Part shown: positions 32,655 through 40,412 of the stretch, piece after piece
Layout: the number at the start of each line of letters is the position of its first letter
Position numbering within the stretch: the stretch's first letter is position 1
NCBI GenBank assembly: GCA_003020925.1
Contig: PXRT01000004.1
Coordinates: forward strand, 1 to 47,083
Origin: Halobacteriales archaeon QS_6_64_34
GTDB lineage: Archaea > Halobacteriota > Halobacteria > Halobacteriales > Haloarculaceae
DNA length: 47,083 nucleotides
Reading direction: 5' to 3'
Notes under the pieces: model-generated
Seen by the model: the letters and a program-made list of their open reading frames with translations, nothing else
The model's database searches: none
Told to the model about the DNA's origin: nothing
Made by a program: the position numbers and the translations under genes

Positions 32655-33764
32655 ATGACACGCGCGGTGGTCGCAACACTCGCCGTTGTCTTGCTGGTCG
32701 CGAGCCTGTCCGTCTCGCCGGCAGTGGCCGCTTCGAGCGCCGACCGACTGCAGACGCCCGACAGGTTCGACACGACGACGTTCCGCATCACGCTCTATGA
32801 CAACGGGTCCGCGACCTGGACGATAGAACACTACCAGCCACTGGAAACCGAAAACGAGACCGAGCAGTTCCGGACCTACGCGACCGACTTCGAGCAAAAC
32901 GAGACGGAGCTGTATTCGGATTTCGTCACGGACGCCGACGCGCTCACGCGAGTCGGGACCAACAAAACCGGTCGACAGATGGCCGCCCGTAACTTCCGTC
33001 GGTCGGCCGGCGTCGTGCCACAACAGGAACGGGGCGTAGTCCGGATGTCGTTCCTGTGGACGAACTTCGCCCGGACCTACACGGAGCGGCTGGTCGTCAG
33101 CGACGTGTTCGAGGACGGGTTCTACCTCGGTGCCGGACAGCGGATTGTCTTCGAACACGACACAGAGATGGCGTTTACGTCCGCCAGACCCGCCCCGGCA
33201 TCGCGGAGTAACCCCGACTCGCTGCAGGAGAGCACGAGCATAACCTACGTCGGAGAGCGGTCGTTCAACAGCAGCCGGCCGTACGTCGAACTCGGCCGTT
33301 CCAACGCCACGGAGAGCACCGCGACGCCGAACGCCACGACCGCCGAGGTGGCCACCGGCCGGAGCATGTGGCAGTTCGCCCTCCTGTTGGCAATCGTCGC
33401 GCTGGGCGCTGTGGCCGCTGCAGCCTGGCGGTCCGGGGCCGCAGGGGCGGTCCTCGGCGGCGACGACGGCGACGGGACCGCGACGGAGTCCGCCACCGAG
33501 CCGACGACCGGCGCCGCCGTCACGGAGCCGGAGCTGCTCGACGACGACGACCGCGTCATCAAGCTCCTGGAGGAAAACGGCGGGCGGATGAAGCAAGTCG
33601 ACATCGTCGAGACCACCGAGTGGTCCAAGTCAAAGGTCAGCATGCTGCTCTCGGATATGGAAGACGACGGCGACATCAGCAAACTTCGGGTCGGCCGCGA
33701 GAACATCATCAGCCTCGTCGGCGAGGAGCCCGACGCGGCCGGTTCCCCCTTCGACGAAGAGTGA
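32655..33764 (+). CDS. Membrane-anchored protein with external domain and C-terminal winged helix
   Basis: A 369-residue protein. Residues 1-26 form a signal peptide (VVLLVASLSVSPAVAASS). An extracellular domain (about 30-230) has several N-glycosylation sequons such as NGSA, NETE and NATT. One membrane span follows (about 237-258, WQFALLLAIVALGAVAAAAW), then an acidic linker and a cytoplasmic winged helix-turn-helix (about 296-358) with GRMKQVDIVETTEWSKSKVSMLLSDME. The layout is that of a one-component receptor that signals to DNA without a kinase; such membrane HTH proteins are common in haloarchaea. A CTTTTATG box 28 nt before the ATG predicts a leaderless message. Ligand and targets are unknown. 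Confidence 0.82.
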   Translation: MTRAVVATLAVVLLVASLSVSPAVAASSADRLQTPDRFDTTTFRITLYDNGSATWTIEHYQPLETENETEQFRTYATDFEQNETELYSDFVTDADALTRVGTNKTGRQMAARNFRRSAGVVPQQERGVVRMSFLWTNFARTYTERLVVSDVFEDGFYLGAGQRIVFEHDTEMAFTSARPAPASRSNPDSLQESTSITYVGERSFNSSRPYVELGRSNATESTATPNATTAEVATGRSMWQFALLLAIVALGAVAAAAWRSGAAGAVLGGDDGDGTATESATEPTTGAAVTEPELLDDDDRVIKLLEENGGRMKQVDIVETTEWSKSKVSMLLSDMEDDGDISKLRVGRENIISLVGEEPDAAGSPFDEE

Positions 33765-33831
33765 GAAACCCACACAGGGAAGCTCCGAAACGGAATTGTT
33801 ATACGGACCTCCGCCTTTCAATTCAGTGTAC

Positions 33832-33906
33832 GCTCCGGTGGTGTAGTCCGGCCAATCATATCACCCTCTCACGGTGATGACCAGGGTTCAAATCCCTGCC
33901 GGAGCA
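33832..33906 (+). tRNA. tRNA-Glu (CTC)
   Basis: The acceptor stem pairs GCTCCGG (33832-33838) with CCGGAGC (33899-33905), followed by discriminator A. The anticodon stem is TCACC/GGTGA around loop CTCTCAC, giving anticodon CTC for Glu. The T loop is TTCAAAT. A TATA-like GTTATACGG lies about 30 nt upstream. CCA is not encoded. Confidence 0.93.
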
Positions 33907-33920
33907 TTCTACGGCGTGGG

Positions 33921-34199
33921 TCACGCACAGACTTCGCACTCACCATCGTCGGACCCCTCCGTTACGTCGATGTATCCGGTAGTCGCGGTGTTCGATTTCC
34001 TCACCAGAACGGTTTCGGACAGAATGGGGGCCAGCAGTCCATCGAACGGACCTACGACGAAATCGAGTGATACGGTAGAAAGGAGAAAGAACGCGCGGTC
34101 CTCATACGGTTTGTTGTAGATTAGTTCCGGATTGTGCCGACCCCGGGGTCGGCCATACCGGTAAATCGCTACAATAATCCGTATCAGGCACCGTCCCAC
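33921..34199 (-). CDS. Possible small protein, start uncertain
   Basis: An open frame of 92 codons from a GTG at 34199. The last 50 residues look coding for a haloarchaeon: a hydrophobic stretch FVVGPFDGLLAPIL, then SNTATTGYIDV and an acidic end with two Cys (GECEVCA). The first 32 codons, however, run through the 81-bp palindromic element, and no usual start codon lies between the element and the coding-like part. Either translation begins inside the element or the gene lost its start when the element was inserted. It lies downstream of the zinc-finger gene on the same strand, overlapping it by 16 nt. Confidence 0.35.
   Translation of the reverse strand: MGRCLIRIIVAIYRYGRPRGRHNPELIYNKPYEDRAFFLLSTVSLDFVVGPFDGLLAPILSETVLVRKSNTATTGYIDVTEGSDDGECEVCA
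34104..34184. repeat. 81-bp nested palindromic element
   Basis: The ends ATACGGTTTGTTGTAG (34104-34119) and, complementary, ATACGGATTATTGTAG (34169-34184) pair with two mismatches. At the exact centre is a perfect 18-nt palindrome, GCCGACCCCGGGGTCGGC (34136-34153). The left arm recurs at 1862-1888, and CGGATTATTGTAGCGAT also occurs near 20690. It starts right after the zinc-finger gene's stop codon. Confidence 0.6.
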
Positions 34200-34369
34200 G
34201 ACGAGCGACAGTCGTCGTCACAGAAATGCGCCGTCTCGACGCCGTCGTCCTCGACCCACGTTACCACGCAGTGTGTCACCTCGTTGGCTATGGCATCGTC
34301 ACACACCGCACAGTTCGGGGCATCCTCCTCGTCGATATCCTCGTGGTGGTCCGATGTCGGGTCGACCAT
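34184..34369 (-). CDS. Small zinc-finger protein (DUF7576-like)
   Basis: A 61-residue acidic protein with a two-part zinc site: CAVCDDAI near residue 20 and HFCDDDC near residue 48, spaced like a treble-clef or FCS-type finger. Such short zinc-finger proteins are numerous in haloarchaea and several affect biofilm, pigment or regulatory traits, but none of that can be assigned here. A TATA-like GAGATTAAGTAG on the minus strand about 29 nt upstream gives a leaderless start. The DUF number is from memory and should be taken as approximate. Confidence 0.75.
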   Translation of the reverse strand: MVDPTSDHHEDIDEEDAPNCAVCDDAIANEVTHCVVTWVEDDGVETAHFCDDDCRSSWDGA

Positions 34370-34502
34370 CTTACCGAATCGTGGTTGTCACCCTACTTAA
34401 TCTCACATACTCGCCGCCGGAAGCCATCAACAGGTCTACTACTCTGGCACCGTAGTCGGCCGGGCGCCACAGTGCGGGGCGCTCGCTGTGCCCGATTCTT
34501 CG

Positions 34503-35684
34503 CTACCGGTCCCTGGTCACCGTCTCGCCGGGCGTCGTCGTGGCGCCGGCCGAGAGCACGACGCCGGCGTCGAGGCTGGTGTTGATAGCCGTTCGGACGC
34601 CGTCGCCGGCGACGATACCGAACTTCCGACGGCCCGTCGAGACGCGGTCGCCCTTGACGGTTAGTTTCACCGGCTCGCCGTCGTGACGCAGGTTCGCGAC
34701 CTGCGTGCTCGCGCCCAGGTTCACGTCGGTCCCCAGCACGCTGTCGCCCACGTAGGAGACGTGCGGGACGTTCGTGTCGGCCATCACGACGCTGTTTTTG
34801 ACTTCGACGCCGTGGCCGACGTGGGTGTCCTCACCGAGGACGGTCACACTCCGGATGTACGCGTTCGGGCCGACCGTCGCACCTGAGCGGACGATTGCCG
34901 GCCCCTCTATGACGACCCCGGGTTCGACGACTGCGCCCGCCTCGACGACGACGTCGCCCTGGAGGTCGGCGTCACCACGGACCTTGCCGTCGATGCGGCG
35001 GGTCACTTCGCCGACTTTCCACTCGTTGGCCTCGAGCAGTTCCCAGGGTCGGCCCACGTCGAGCCAGCGGTCGACCTCGACGGCGGCCACGTCGTAGGCC
35101 TCGATGACCTGCGTGACGACGTCGGTTATCTCCCGTTCGCCCCGTTCGCTCATCTCGACGTCGAGCCACTCGCGGGCCTCGGCCGGGAAGACGTACGCAC
35201 CGGCGTTGGCGAGTTGGGTCGGCGGGTTGGCCGGCTTCTCGATGATGGCGGTGACCCGGTCGCCATCCGTCGAGAGGACGCCGTAGTTCGAGGGGTCCGG
35301 GACCCTATAGGCCGCGATGGACGGCGCCGCGTCGAACAGCTCGGCGAGACTCGCTTCGTCGTAGAGGTTGTCGCCGTTCAACACTGCGAAGGGTCCGTCG
35401 AGATACTCGTGTGCCGCGTTGACGGCGTCGGCGGTGCCCAGTTGCTCCTCCTGGACGGCGAACTCCACTGGGACGCCGTTGTAGCTGTCCCCGAAGAACT
35501 CACGCACCGCGTCGGCCTCGTAGCCGACGACGAAGATGAGTTCCTCCGCGCCGGCCGCGATTGCCGTGTCGGCGGTGTGTGCCACAAGCGGCCGGTCCCC
35601 CACGGGCAGCATCGGTTTCGGCGTGTTCTCCGTCAACGGACGCATACGTGTCCCTTCGCCAGCGGCGAGTACCACTGCTTGCAT
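34503..35684 (-). CDS. GlmU-like bifunctional sugar-1-phosphate nucleotidylyltransferase/acetyltransferase
   Basis: A 393-residue protein. The N-terminal nucleotidyltransferase domain (about 1-230) has the signature LAAGEGTRMRPLTENTPKPMLPV, the metal Asp in VLNGDNLYDE and a second motif at AIIEKPANPPTQLANAGAYVF. The C-terminal left-handed beta-helix (about 240-390) has hexapeptide repeats such as VVVEAGAVVEPGVVIEGPAIV. Archaeal enzymes of this build make UDP-GlcNAc or UDP/dTDP-glucose for glycans, often both uridylylating and acetylating. The acyl-acceptor specificity cannot be told here. Downstream gap of about 130 nt separates it from the zinc-finger gene. Confidence 0.87.
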   Translation of the reverse strand: MQAVVLAAGEGTRMRPLTENTPKPMLPVGDRPLVAHTADTAIAAGAEELIFVVGYEADAVREFFGDSYNGVPVEFAVQEEQLGTADAVNAAHEYLDGPFAVLNGDNLYDEASLAELFDAAPSIAAYRVPDPSNYGVLSTDGDRVTAIIEKPANPPTQLANAGAYVFPAEAREWLDVEMSERGEREITDVVTQVIEAYDVAAVEVDRWLDVGRPWELLEANEWKVGEVTRRIDGKVRGDADLQGDVVVEAGAVVEPGVVIEGPAIVRSGATVGPNAYIRSVTVLGEDTHVGHGVEVKNSVVMADTNVPHVSYVGDSVLGTDVNLGASTQVANLRHDGEPVKLTVKGDRVSTGRRKFGIVAGDGVRTAINTSLDAGVVLSAGATTTPGETVTRDR

Positions 35685-35898
35685 ACTCGGAGCCTCTCAC
35701 GGCCCCCGAAAATAGCTACCGCTGTGCCATTTGTTCTCACGTTTGTACGCACAGCAACGTGGCGAAAGAAGGCCAGCGAGCAACGCAACTGTTCTGGCTT
35801 CCACTCTCCTGCCCGCGAATTCGAGACATTCCTTACCGACTGAGATGCTCTATTTAAACCCAGTTATTTAAAAAACGCAAGACAGCGGTAGAATGGAA

Positions 35899-35973
<75 letters not shown>

Positions 35974-36081
35974 GTAACTCCGGATTTCGGGTGCTCCAAT
36001 TTAACCCCATCGAAATCCCCACTACGTGTGGCTCGGTGTCACGGAGTCGTCTGGGGGTTCGAAGGACGGACTGCGGGCGAG

Positions 36082-38046
36082 TTACTCCCCTTCGAACTCG
36101 GGGTCGCGGTCCTCAGAGAAGGCAGTGAGTCCTTCCATGAGGTCCTGCGTCGCGAACAGGTGGCCGAAGGCCTGTGATTCGACGTCGAGACCGGCGTCCT
36201 CGTCGACGCGGCCGGCGTGCATCGCGCGCTTGGTGAAGTCCATCGCGATGGGTGGGCCGGCGGCGAGGTCCCGCGCCAGCTCTTTGGCGCTGTCGAGCAG
36301 CTCCTCGCTCGTGGTGACCTCGTTGAGGAAGCCGTAGTCGGCCATCTCCTCGGCGTCGTAGCGCTCGGCCGTGAAGATAATCTCCTTTGCGCGGCCCTCG
36401 CCGACGATGTTAGCGAGTCGCTGGGTGCCGCCCCAGCCAGGCAGTAGTCCGAGGTTGTGTTCGGGCTGGCCGAACTGGGAACTCTCGGAGGCCACACGCA
36501 TGTCAGCGGCGGTGGCCAGCTCCATGCCGCCACCGAGCGTGTAGCCGTCGATACCGGCGACGACCGGCATCGGGGAATCTTCGAGCTTGCCGAAGGTCTC
36601 CTGGCCCGTCTTCGAGAGTTCGACGCCGTCGAGCGTCGTCGCGTTCGTCGCGGCCGACTGGACATCCGCGCCAGCGGAGAAGGCGCGGTCGCCCGCGCCG
36701 GTCAGCAGGATAGCGCGTGCGTCGTCGTCCTCGTCGAGCCGGTCGATGGCGTCGGCGAGTTCGTCCAGCATCTCTGTGCTGACCGTGTTCATCCGGTGGG
36801 GGCGGTCGAGTTCGATATGACCGACGTTGCCCCCGAGCCGGTCGACGTTGATGGTGTCGTACATGATTTCGCCCTCGTCGTCGCCGCCGTAGAAGCCGCC
36901 CTCGGCGGCCGCGTTGGCCAGGCCGTCCGAGAGTTCGTATCGCTCCGCCCCGGTCTGGTCGTACACTTCAGCGAGCGTCTCGACGAGCGTCTCCAGGCCG
37001 GCTTTGTCGGCCAGCTTGGCGGGGCCCTCCGGGAAGCCGCCGCCGAGCATCACAGCCTCGTCGATGTCGGCGGCCGGCGCCACGTCGTTCTCGACGAGCG
37101 TCCCGGTCTCGTTGGCCATCACGGCGAACAGGCGGTTTTTGACGGCCTCACTGGATTGGTCGCGCGGGATGTCCGCGCCGCCGTTTTCGTAATCGTAGAA
37201 GCCCTCGCCGGTCTTCTTGCCGAGTTTCTCGTCTTCGACCTTGGCCTCGAGCAGCGGACAGGGGTCGTAGGCCTCGCCCAGAATCTCGTGCATGTACTCG
37301 AGGACGTGTAGGCCCACGTCGTTGCCGACCTGGTCGGAGAGTTCGAGCGCACCCATCGGGAGCCCGATGTCGAACTTCGTCGTCGAGTCGACTTCGGCGA
37401 TGGTGGCCACGTCGTCGTGGACGAGCCAGCAGGCCTCGTTCATCAGCGGGACGAGGATGCGGTTGACGATGAACCCCGGCGAGTCCTTGCGGACTCGGAC
37501 CGGACTCTTGCCGAACTCCTCGGCGAGGTCCTCGATGGTGTCGAGGGTCTCGTCGCTGGTGTGGGCGCCGGTGATGACCTCGACCAACTGCATCCGTACC
37601 GGCGGATTGAAAAAGTGCATCCCACAGAACTGCTCGGGCCGCTCCGTTACCTCCGAGAGTTCGGTGATAGAGAGACTGGAGGTGTTCGTGGCGAAGATGG
37701 CCTCGTCGGGGGCGTACTGTTCGACATCGGTGTAGACGTCCTTCTTTATCTCCATCTTCTCCGGGACGGCCTCGATGACGACGTCCGCATCACCGACGGC
37801 GTCCTCGACGTCGACCAGCGGCGTGACGCGGTCGAGGGCCTCGTCGGCCTCCGCCTGGGTGAGTTGGTCTTTCTCGGCGAGTTTGTTCAGCGACCACTCG
37901 ATGTTGTCGTAGCCGTCCTGAACGAACTCCTCTTTGATGTCGCGCATCCGGACCTCGTAGCCCGATAGCGCGGCGACCTCGGCGATGCCGTGGCCCATGT
38001 TGCCTGCGCCGAGTACCGCGACCGTCTCGATGTCCTCGAAATCCAT
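36082..38046 (-). CDS. Fused 3-hydroxyacyl-CoA dehydrogenase/enoyl-CoA hydratase
   Basis: A 654-residue fusion catalysing two consecutive beta-oxidation steps. The N-terminal NAD-binding domain has GAGNMG at 13-18, the catalytic His region HFFNPP at 144-149 and the 3HCDH helical domain to about residue 380. The C-terminal crotonase domain (about 395-654) has both catalytic Glu residues, Glu509 in GGGMELA and Glu529 in QPEHNLGLLPGWGG, so hydratase activity is expected. This dehydrogenase-first order is the reverse of bacterial FadB and is typical of archaea. The ATG at 38046 was chosen because the Rossmann motif starts 12 residues later. No thiolase is adjacent. Confidence 0.9.
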   Translation of the reverse strand: MDFEDIETVAVLGAGNMGHGIAEVAALSGYEVRMRDIKEEFVQDGYDNIEWSLNKLAEKDQLTQAEADEALDRVTPLVDVEDAVGDADVVIEAVPEKMEIKKDVYTDVEQYAPDEAIFATNTSSLSITELSEVTERPEQFCGMHFFNPPVRMQLVEVITGAHTSDETLDTIEDLAEEFGKSPVRVRKDSPGFIVNRILVPLMNEACWLVHDDVATIAEVDSTTKFDIGLPMGALELSDQVGNDVGLHVLEYMHEILGEAYDPCPLLEAKVEDEKLGKKTGEGFYDYENGGADIPRDQSSEAVKNRLFAVMANETGTLVENDVAPAADIDEAVMLGGGFPEGPAKLADKAGLETLVETLAEVYDQTGAERYELSDGLANAAAEGGFYGGDDEGEIMYDTINVDRLGGNVGHIELDRPHRMNTVSTEMLDELADAIDRLDEDDDARAILLTGAGDRAFSAGADVQSAATNATTLDGVELSKTGQETFGKLEDSPMPVVAGIDGYTLGGGMELATAADMRVASESSQFGQPEHNLGLLPGWGGTQRLANIVGEGRAKEIIFTAERYDAEEMADYGFLNEVTTSEELLDSAKELARDLAAGPPIAMDFTKRAMHAGRVDEDAGLDVESQAFGHLFATQDLMEGLTAFSEDRDPEFEGE

Positions 38047-38186
38047 GACATGTGACCCCACTGGCGGCCGACGCTTCAACGTTTCTCTCCCCGAAAAACC
38101 GCCCCGGAGTTTATAGGGACACTATTGACTTAGCTAGTAGCACGCGAGGCAGAAAGACCATCGTACCAACCCGGTCCAGTGCCGCT

Positions 38187-38195
38187 GAATTTAAG
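38187..38195 (+). promoter_or_regulatory. TATA box upstream of the Cys-rich small ORF and cysE
   Basis: GAATTTAAG is centred about 28-29 nt before the ATG at 38220. In haloarchaea this places transcription start at or within a base or two of that ATG, making the small ORF leaderless and leaving cysE with a leader of about 129 nt. Confidence 0.6.
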
Positions 38196-38219
38196 CCCGT
38201 ACAACAGTGAGGTGCTGGT

Positions 38220-38294
38220 ATGAACGGTGGGTGCACTCTCTCGCCAGTCCGATGCGGCAGTCAACGACGCCCCCGGACGTGGCGCTGTTGTTGA
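38220..38294 (+). CDS. Cys-rich leader peptide candidate upstream of cysE
   Basis: A 24-codon ORF encoding MNGGCTLSPVRC followed by 12 more residues ending in tandem Cys-Cys (TGT TGT) directly before TGA. Four of 24 residues are Cys, very high for a haloarchaeon. A TATA box at the leaderless distance precedes it, and cysE, the first enzyme of cysteine synthesis from serine, starts 54 nt after the stop. A T-rich tract follows the stop. By analogy with mycobacterial leaderless poly-Cys ORFs that act as cysteine-responsive attenuators, ribosome stalling at the Cys codons could control cysE. This role is inference; chance ORF remains possible. Confidence 0.45.
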   Translation: MNGGCTLSPVRCGSQRRPRTWRCC

Positions 38295-38301
38295 GGCGCT
38301 G

Positions 38302-38309
38302 TTTTCTTT
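38302..38309 (+). terminator. T-rich tract between leader ORF and cysE
   Basis: TTTTCTTT lies 8-15 nt after the leader ORF stop. It could serve as the conditional termination site of an attenuator, or be incidental. Confidence 0.3.
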
Positions 38310-38348
38310 CCCGACCGCACAGCCCTCGAACGCCCAACCGACTCCACG

Positions 38349-38921
38349 ATGTTCGAAACACTCAGAGACGACATCCGCACGGCACAGGCCAAGGACCCCG
38401 CAGCGGAAAGCGCAGCGGCCGTCCTTCTCACGTACCCCGGTCTCCACGCCGTCTGGCTGTACCGCCTCGCCCATGCGCTGTGGACACGCGACCACGACTT
38501 TTCGGCTCGCCTCGTCGCCCACATCGGGCGCTTTCTCACCGGCGTCGAAATCCACCCCGGCGCCGATATCGGCGACCGACTGTTCATCGACCACGGGATG
38601 GCCACCGTCATCGGCGAGACGTCAGTCGTCGGCGACGACGTACTCCTGTATCACGGCGTGACTCTCGGCGGGAAGTCGATGCAGCGAACCAAGCGCCACC
38701 CGACGCTGGAAGACGGCGTCACCGTTGGCGCCAACGCGACGCTCATCGGGCCCGTCACAGTCGGTGAGAACGCGACGGTCGGTGCCGGCGCGGTCGTGGT
38801 CGACGACGTCCCCCCGGAGACGACGGTAGTCGGCAACCCCGCCAGACCTCTCGACCGGGCAAACGCCGACGCCGACGAAACCCAGTCCTCCACAGTCACG
38901 GACCGGAGCGGCGAGGAGTAA
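38349..38921 (+). CDS. cysE: Serine O-acetyltransferase
   Basis: A 190-residue enzyme that acetylates serine with acetyl-CoA, the first step of cysteine synthesis. The N-terminal helical part has YPGLHAVWLYRLAHALW, and the left-handed beta-helix starts with GVEIHPGADIGDRLFIDHGMATVIGETSVVGDDV and includes YHGVTLGGK. The His and Asp catalytic pair (HPGAD, DHGM) is present. The short N-terminus matches the compact archaeal and plant-plasmid type. The acidic tail after about residue 172 is haloarchaeal. It has an unusually long leader with a Cys-rich ORF, and the DNA glycosylase gene follows after one base. Confidence 0.92.
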   Translation: MFETLRDDIRTAQAKDPAAESAAAVLLTYPGLHAVWLYRLAHALWTRDHDFSARLVAHIGRFLTGVEIHPGADIGDRLFIDHGMATVIGETSVVGDDVLLYHGVTLGGKSMQRTKRHPTLEDGVTVGANATLIGPVTVGENATVGAGAVVVDDVPPETTVVGNPARPLDRANADADETQSSTVTDRSGEE

Positions 38922-38922
38922 G

Positions 38923-39537
38923 ATGACTGGTTCGCCACACGAATTCCTGCGTGAGGACCCGGATATCGGCCCGCTCGTCGCGGCACACGGCGAACTCACG
39001 CTCGACCCCGCTGACGACCTCTTCCGACGCCTCGTAGTCTCAATCTGTCGCCAGCAGGTGTCGATGGCGTCGGCGGCGGCCACCCGCGACAGGCTCTTCG
39101 ACGCTGTCGAGGTGACACCGGCAGGCGTCCTGGCGGCCACCGACGCCGTCCTGAAAGAGGCGGGCCTCTCCCGACAGAAGACCCGCTACGTCAAGGAGGT
39201 GGCGGCGGCCTTCGAGGAACAGGGCTACTCTATCGAGTACTTCGCCGAGATGGACGACGACGCCGTCCGCGCGGAACTCACGGCTATCACCGGCGTCGGC
39301 GAGTGGACCGCGAACATGCAACTCCTGTTCTCGCTGGGCCGCGAGGACGTCTTCCCCGTGGGCGATTTGGGTGTACGAAAGGGCTTTTCAAACGTCGTCG
39401 GCGACGGCTACAGTCGCGCCGAGATGGCCGAGTACGCACGGCGGTGGGCGCCATATCGGAGCTACGCGACGCTGTATCTGTGGCGGGCCGAGGAGGATAT
39501 CGCCGACAGTGTGGCGGAAGTGACGGACGGCGAGTGA
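38923..39537 (+). CDS. DNA-3-methyladenine glycosylase (AlkA/HhH-GPD family)
   Basis: A 204-residue base-excision enzyme. The HhH-GPD fold is shown by VSICRQQVSMASAAATRDRLF, the helix-hairpin-helix ITGVGEWTANMQLLF and the loop VFPVGDLGVRKGF with the catalytic Asp. There is no iron-sulphur Cys cluster, which points to the AlkA side rather than Nth/MutY. It would remove alkylated purines from DNA. Its ATG starts one base after the cysE stop, so it is co-transcribed with cysE and would share any control by the cysE leader; the link to cysteine is not obvious. Confidence 0.88.
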   Translation: MTGSPHEFLREDPDIGPLVAAHGELTLDPADDLFRRLVVSICRQQVSMASAAATRDRLFDAVEVTPAGVLAATDAVLKEAGLSRQKTRYVKEVAAAFEEQGYSIEYFAEMDDDAVRAELTAITGVGEWTANMQLLFSLGREDVFPVGDLGVRKGFSNVVGDGYSRAEMAEYARRWAPYRSYATLYLWRAEEDIADSVAEVTDGE

Positions 39538-39651
39538 CCGGACAGCGGTCGGTTGTCCCACATACACACCCCGTCGGGGCCACCAGCGCCAGTTCCGGCG
39601 AAGGGCACACGCGGTAGTAACTACTATCAGTCCCCGGTCCAAGCCACCAGT

Positions 39652-40047
39652 ATGAGCCAGTCTTTCAACCGTGGCACCGTCGAGGACTTCGGGCGGTGGC
39701 GGGAGTTCTCGGCCGGCATGTGGGCCTGGATTTTCCACAAGTTCACCGGCTGGGTGCTGGTGGGCTACCTGTTTACCCACATCGCCGTGCTGAGCACCTC
39801 CCTCGGGGGCGACGAGCTGTACACGAGCACACTCCAGGGGCTCGAAGCCCTGCTCGTCGTCCGCTTCCTCGAAGTCGGGCTGCTTGCCGTCGCCGTCTTC
39901 CACATCCTCAACGGCGTCCGCCTATTGATGGTCGACCTCGGCGTCGGACTCGAGGCACAGGACAAGAGTTTCTACGCGTCGATGGTGCTGACCGGCGCCA
40001 TCACCGTCGCGAGCATTCCGACCTTCCTCGGGGGGCCGCTGGCGTAA
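39652..40047 (+). CDS. sdhC: Succinate dehydrogenase cytochrome b subunit
   Basis: A 131-residue membrane anchor with three spans at about residues 33-50, 68-88 and 108-125. His29 (WIFHKFTGW) and His83 ([10 protein letters not shown]) are candidate haem b or quinone ligands. The N-terminal [23 protein letters not shown] is typical of haloarchaeal SdhC. First gene of the sdhCDBA cluster; its stop TAA shares one base with the sdhD ATG. The open frame continues upstream, but only the ATG at 39652 gives the family N-terminus. Together with SdhD it hands electrons from succinate to menaquinone. Confidence 0.9.
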   Translation: MSQSFNRGTVEDFGRWREFSAGMWAWIFHKFTGWVLVGYLFTHIAVLSTSLGGDELYTSTLQGLEALLVVRFLEVGLLAVAVFHILNGVRLLMVDLGVGLEAQDKSFYASMVLTGAITVASIPTFLGGPLA

Positions 40048-40412
40048 TGGCCCAACACTACTCCTCCTTCGAGCGGGGCGGGCGCCGCTGGTTGCTCCAG
40101 CGGCTGACGGCCGTCTTCCTCATTGGCGTGCTGGCTTTCCACTTCCTCCTCCTGCACTTTGCCAACCACGCCGCCAACATCACCTTCGCCGGCACGCAGG
40201 CCCGGATGAGCCAGGTGGGCTACTTCGCGACGATGTGGCTGTTCCTCGTGACCGCGACGTTCCACGGCGTCAACGGCGTCTACAACGCGCTGGTCAACCA
40301 GGGCATAGAGGGCACCCAGAAAAACGCCGTCAAGTGGGTCCTCGTGGTCGCGGGCCTGCTGTTGATTGCACAGGGTACCAGAGTCGCACTCGCGATGAAC
40401 GGGTTCCTATAA
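40047..40412 (+). CDS. sdhD: Succinate dehydrogenase membrane anchor subunit
   Basis: A 121-residue partner anchor with three spans, at about residues 17-42, 57-77 and 92-115. RRWLLQRLTAVFLIGVLAFHFLLLHF carries the Gln/Arg of the quinone site region and His residues that may bind haem b. TFHGVNGVYN matches the conserved His-Gly-x-Asn motif of the family. It overlaps sdhC by one base (TAATG) and sdhB by one base, so the three are translated in tandem. Confidence 0.9.
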   Translation: MAQHYSSFERGGRRWLLQRLTAVFLIGVLAFHFLLLHFANHAANITFAGTQARMSQVGYFATMWLFLVTATFHGVNGVYNALVNQGIEGTQKNAVKWVLVVAGLLLIAQGTRVALAMNGFL

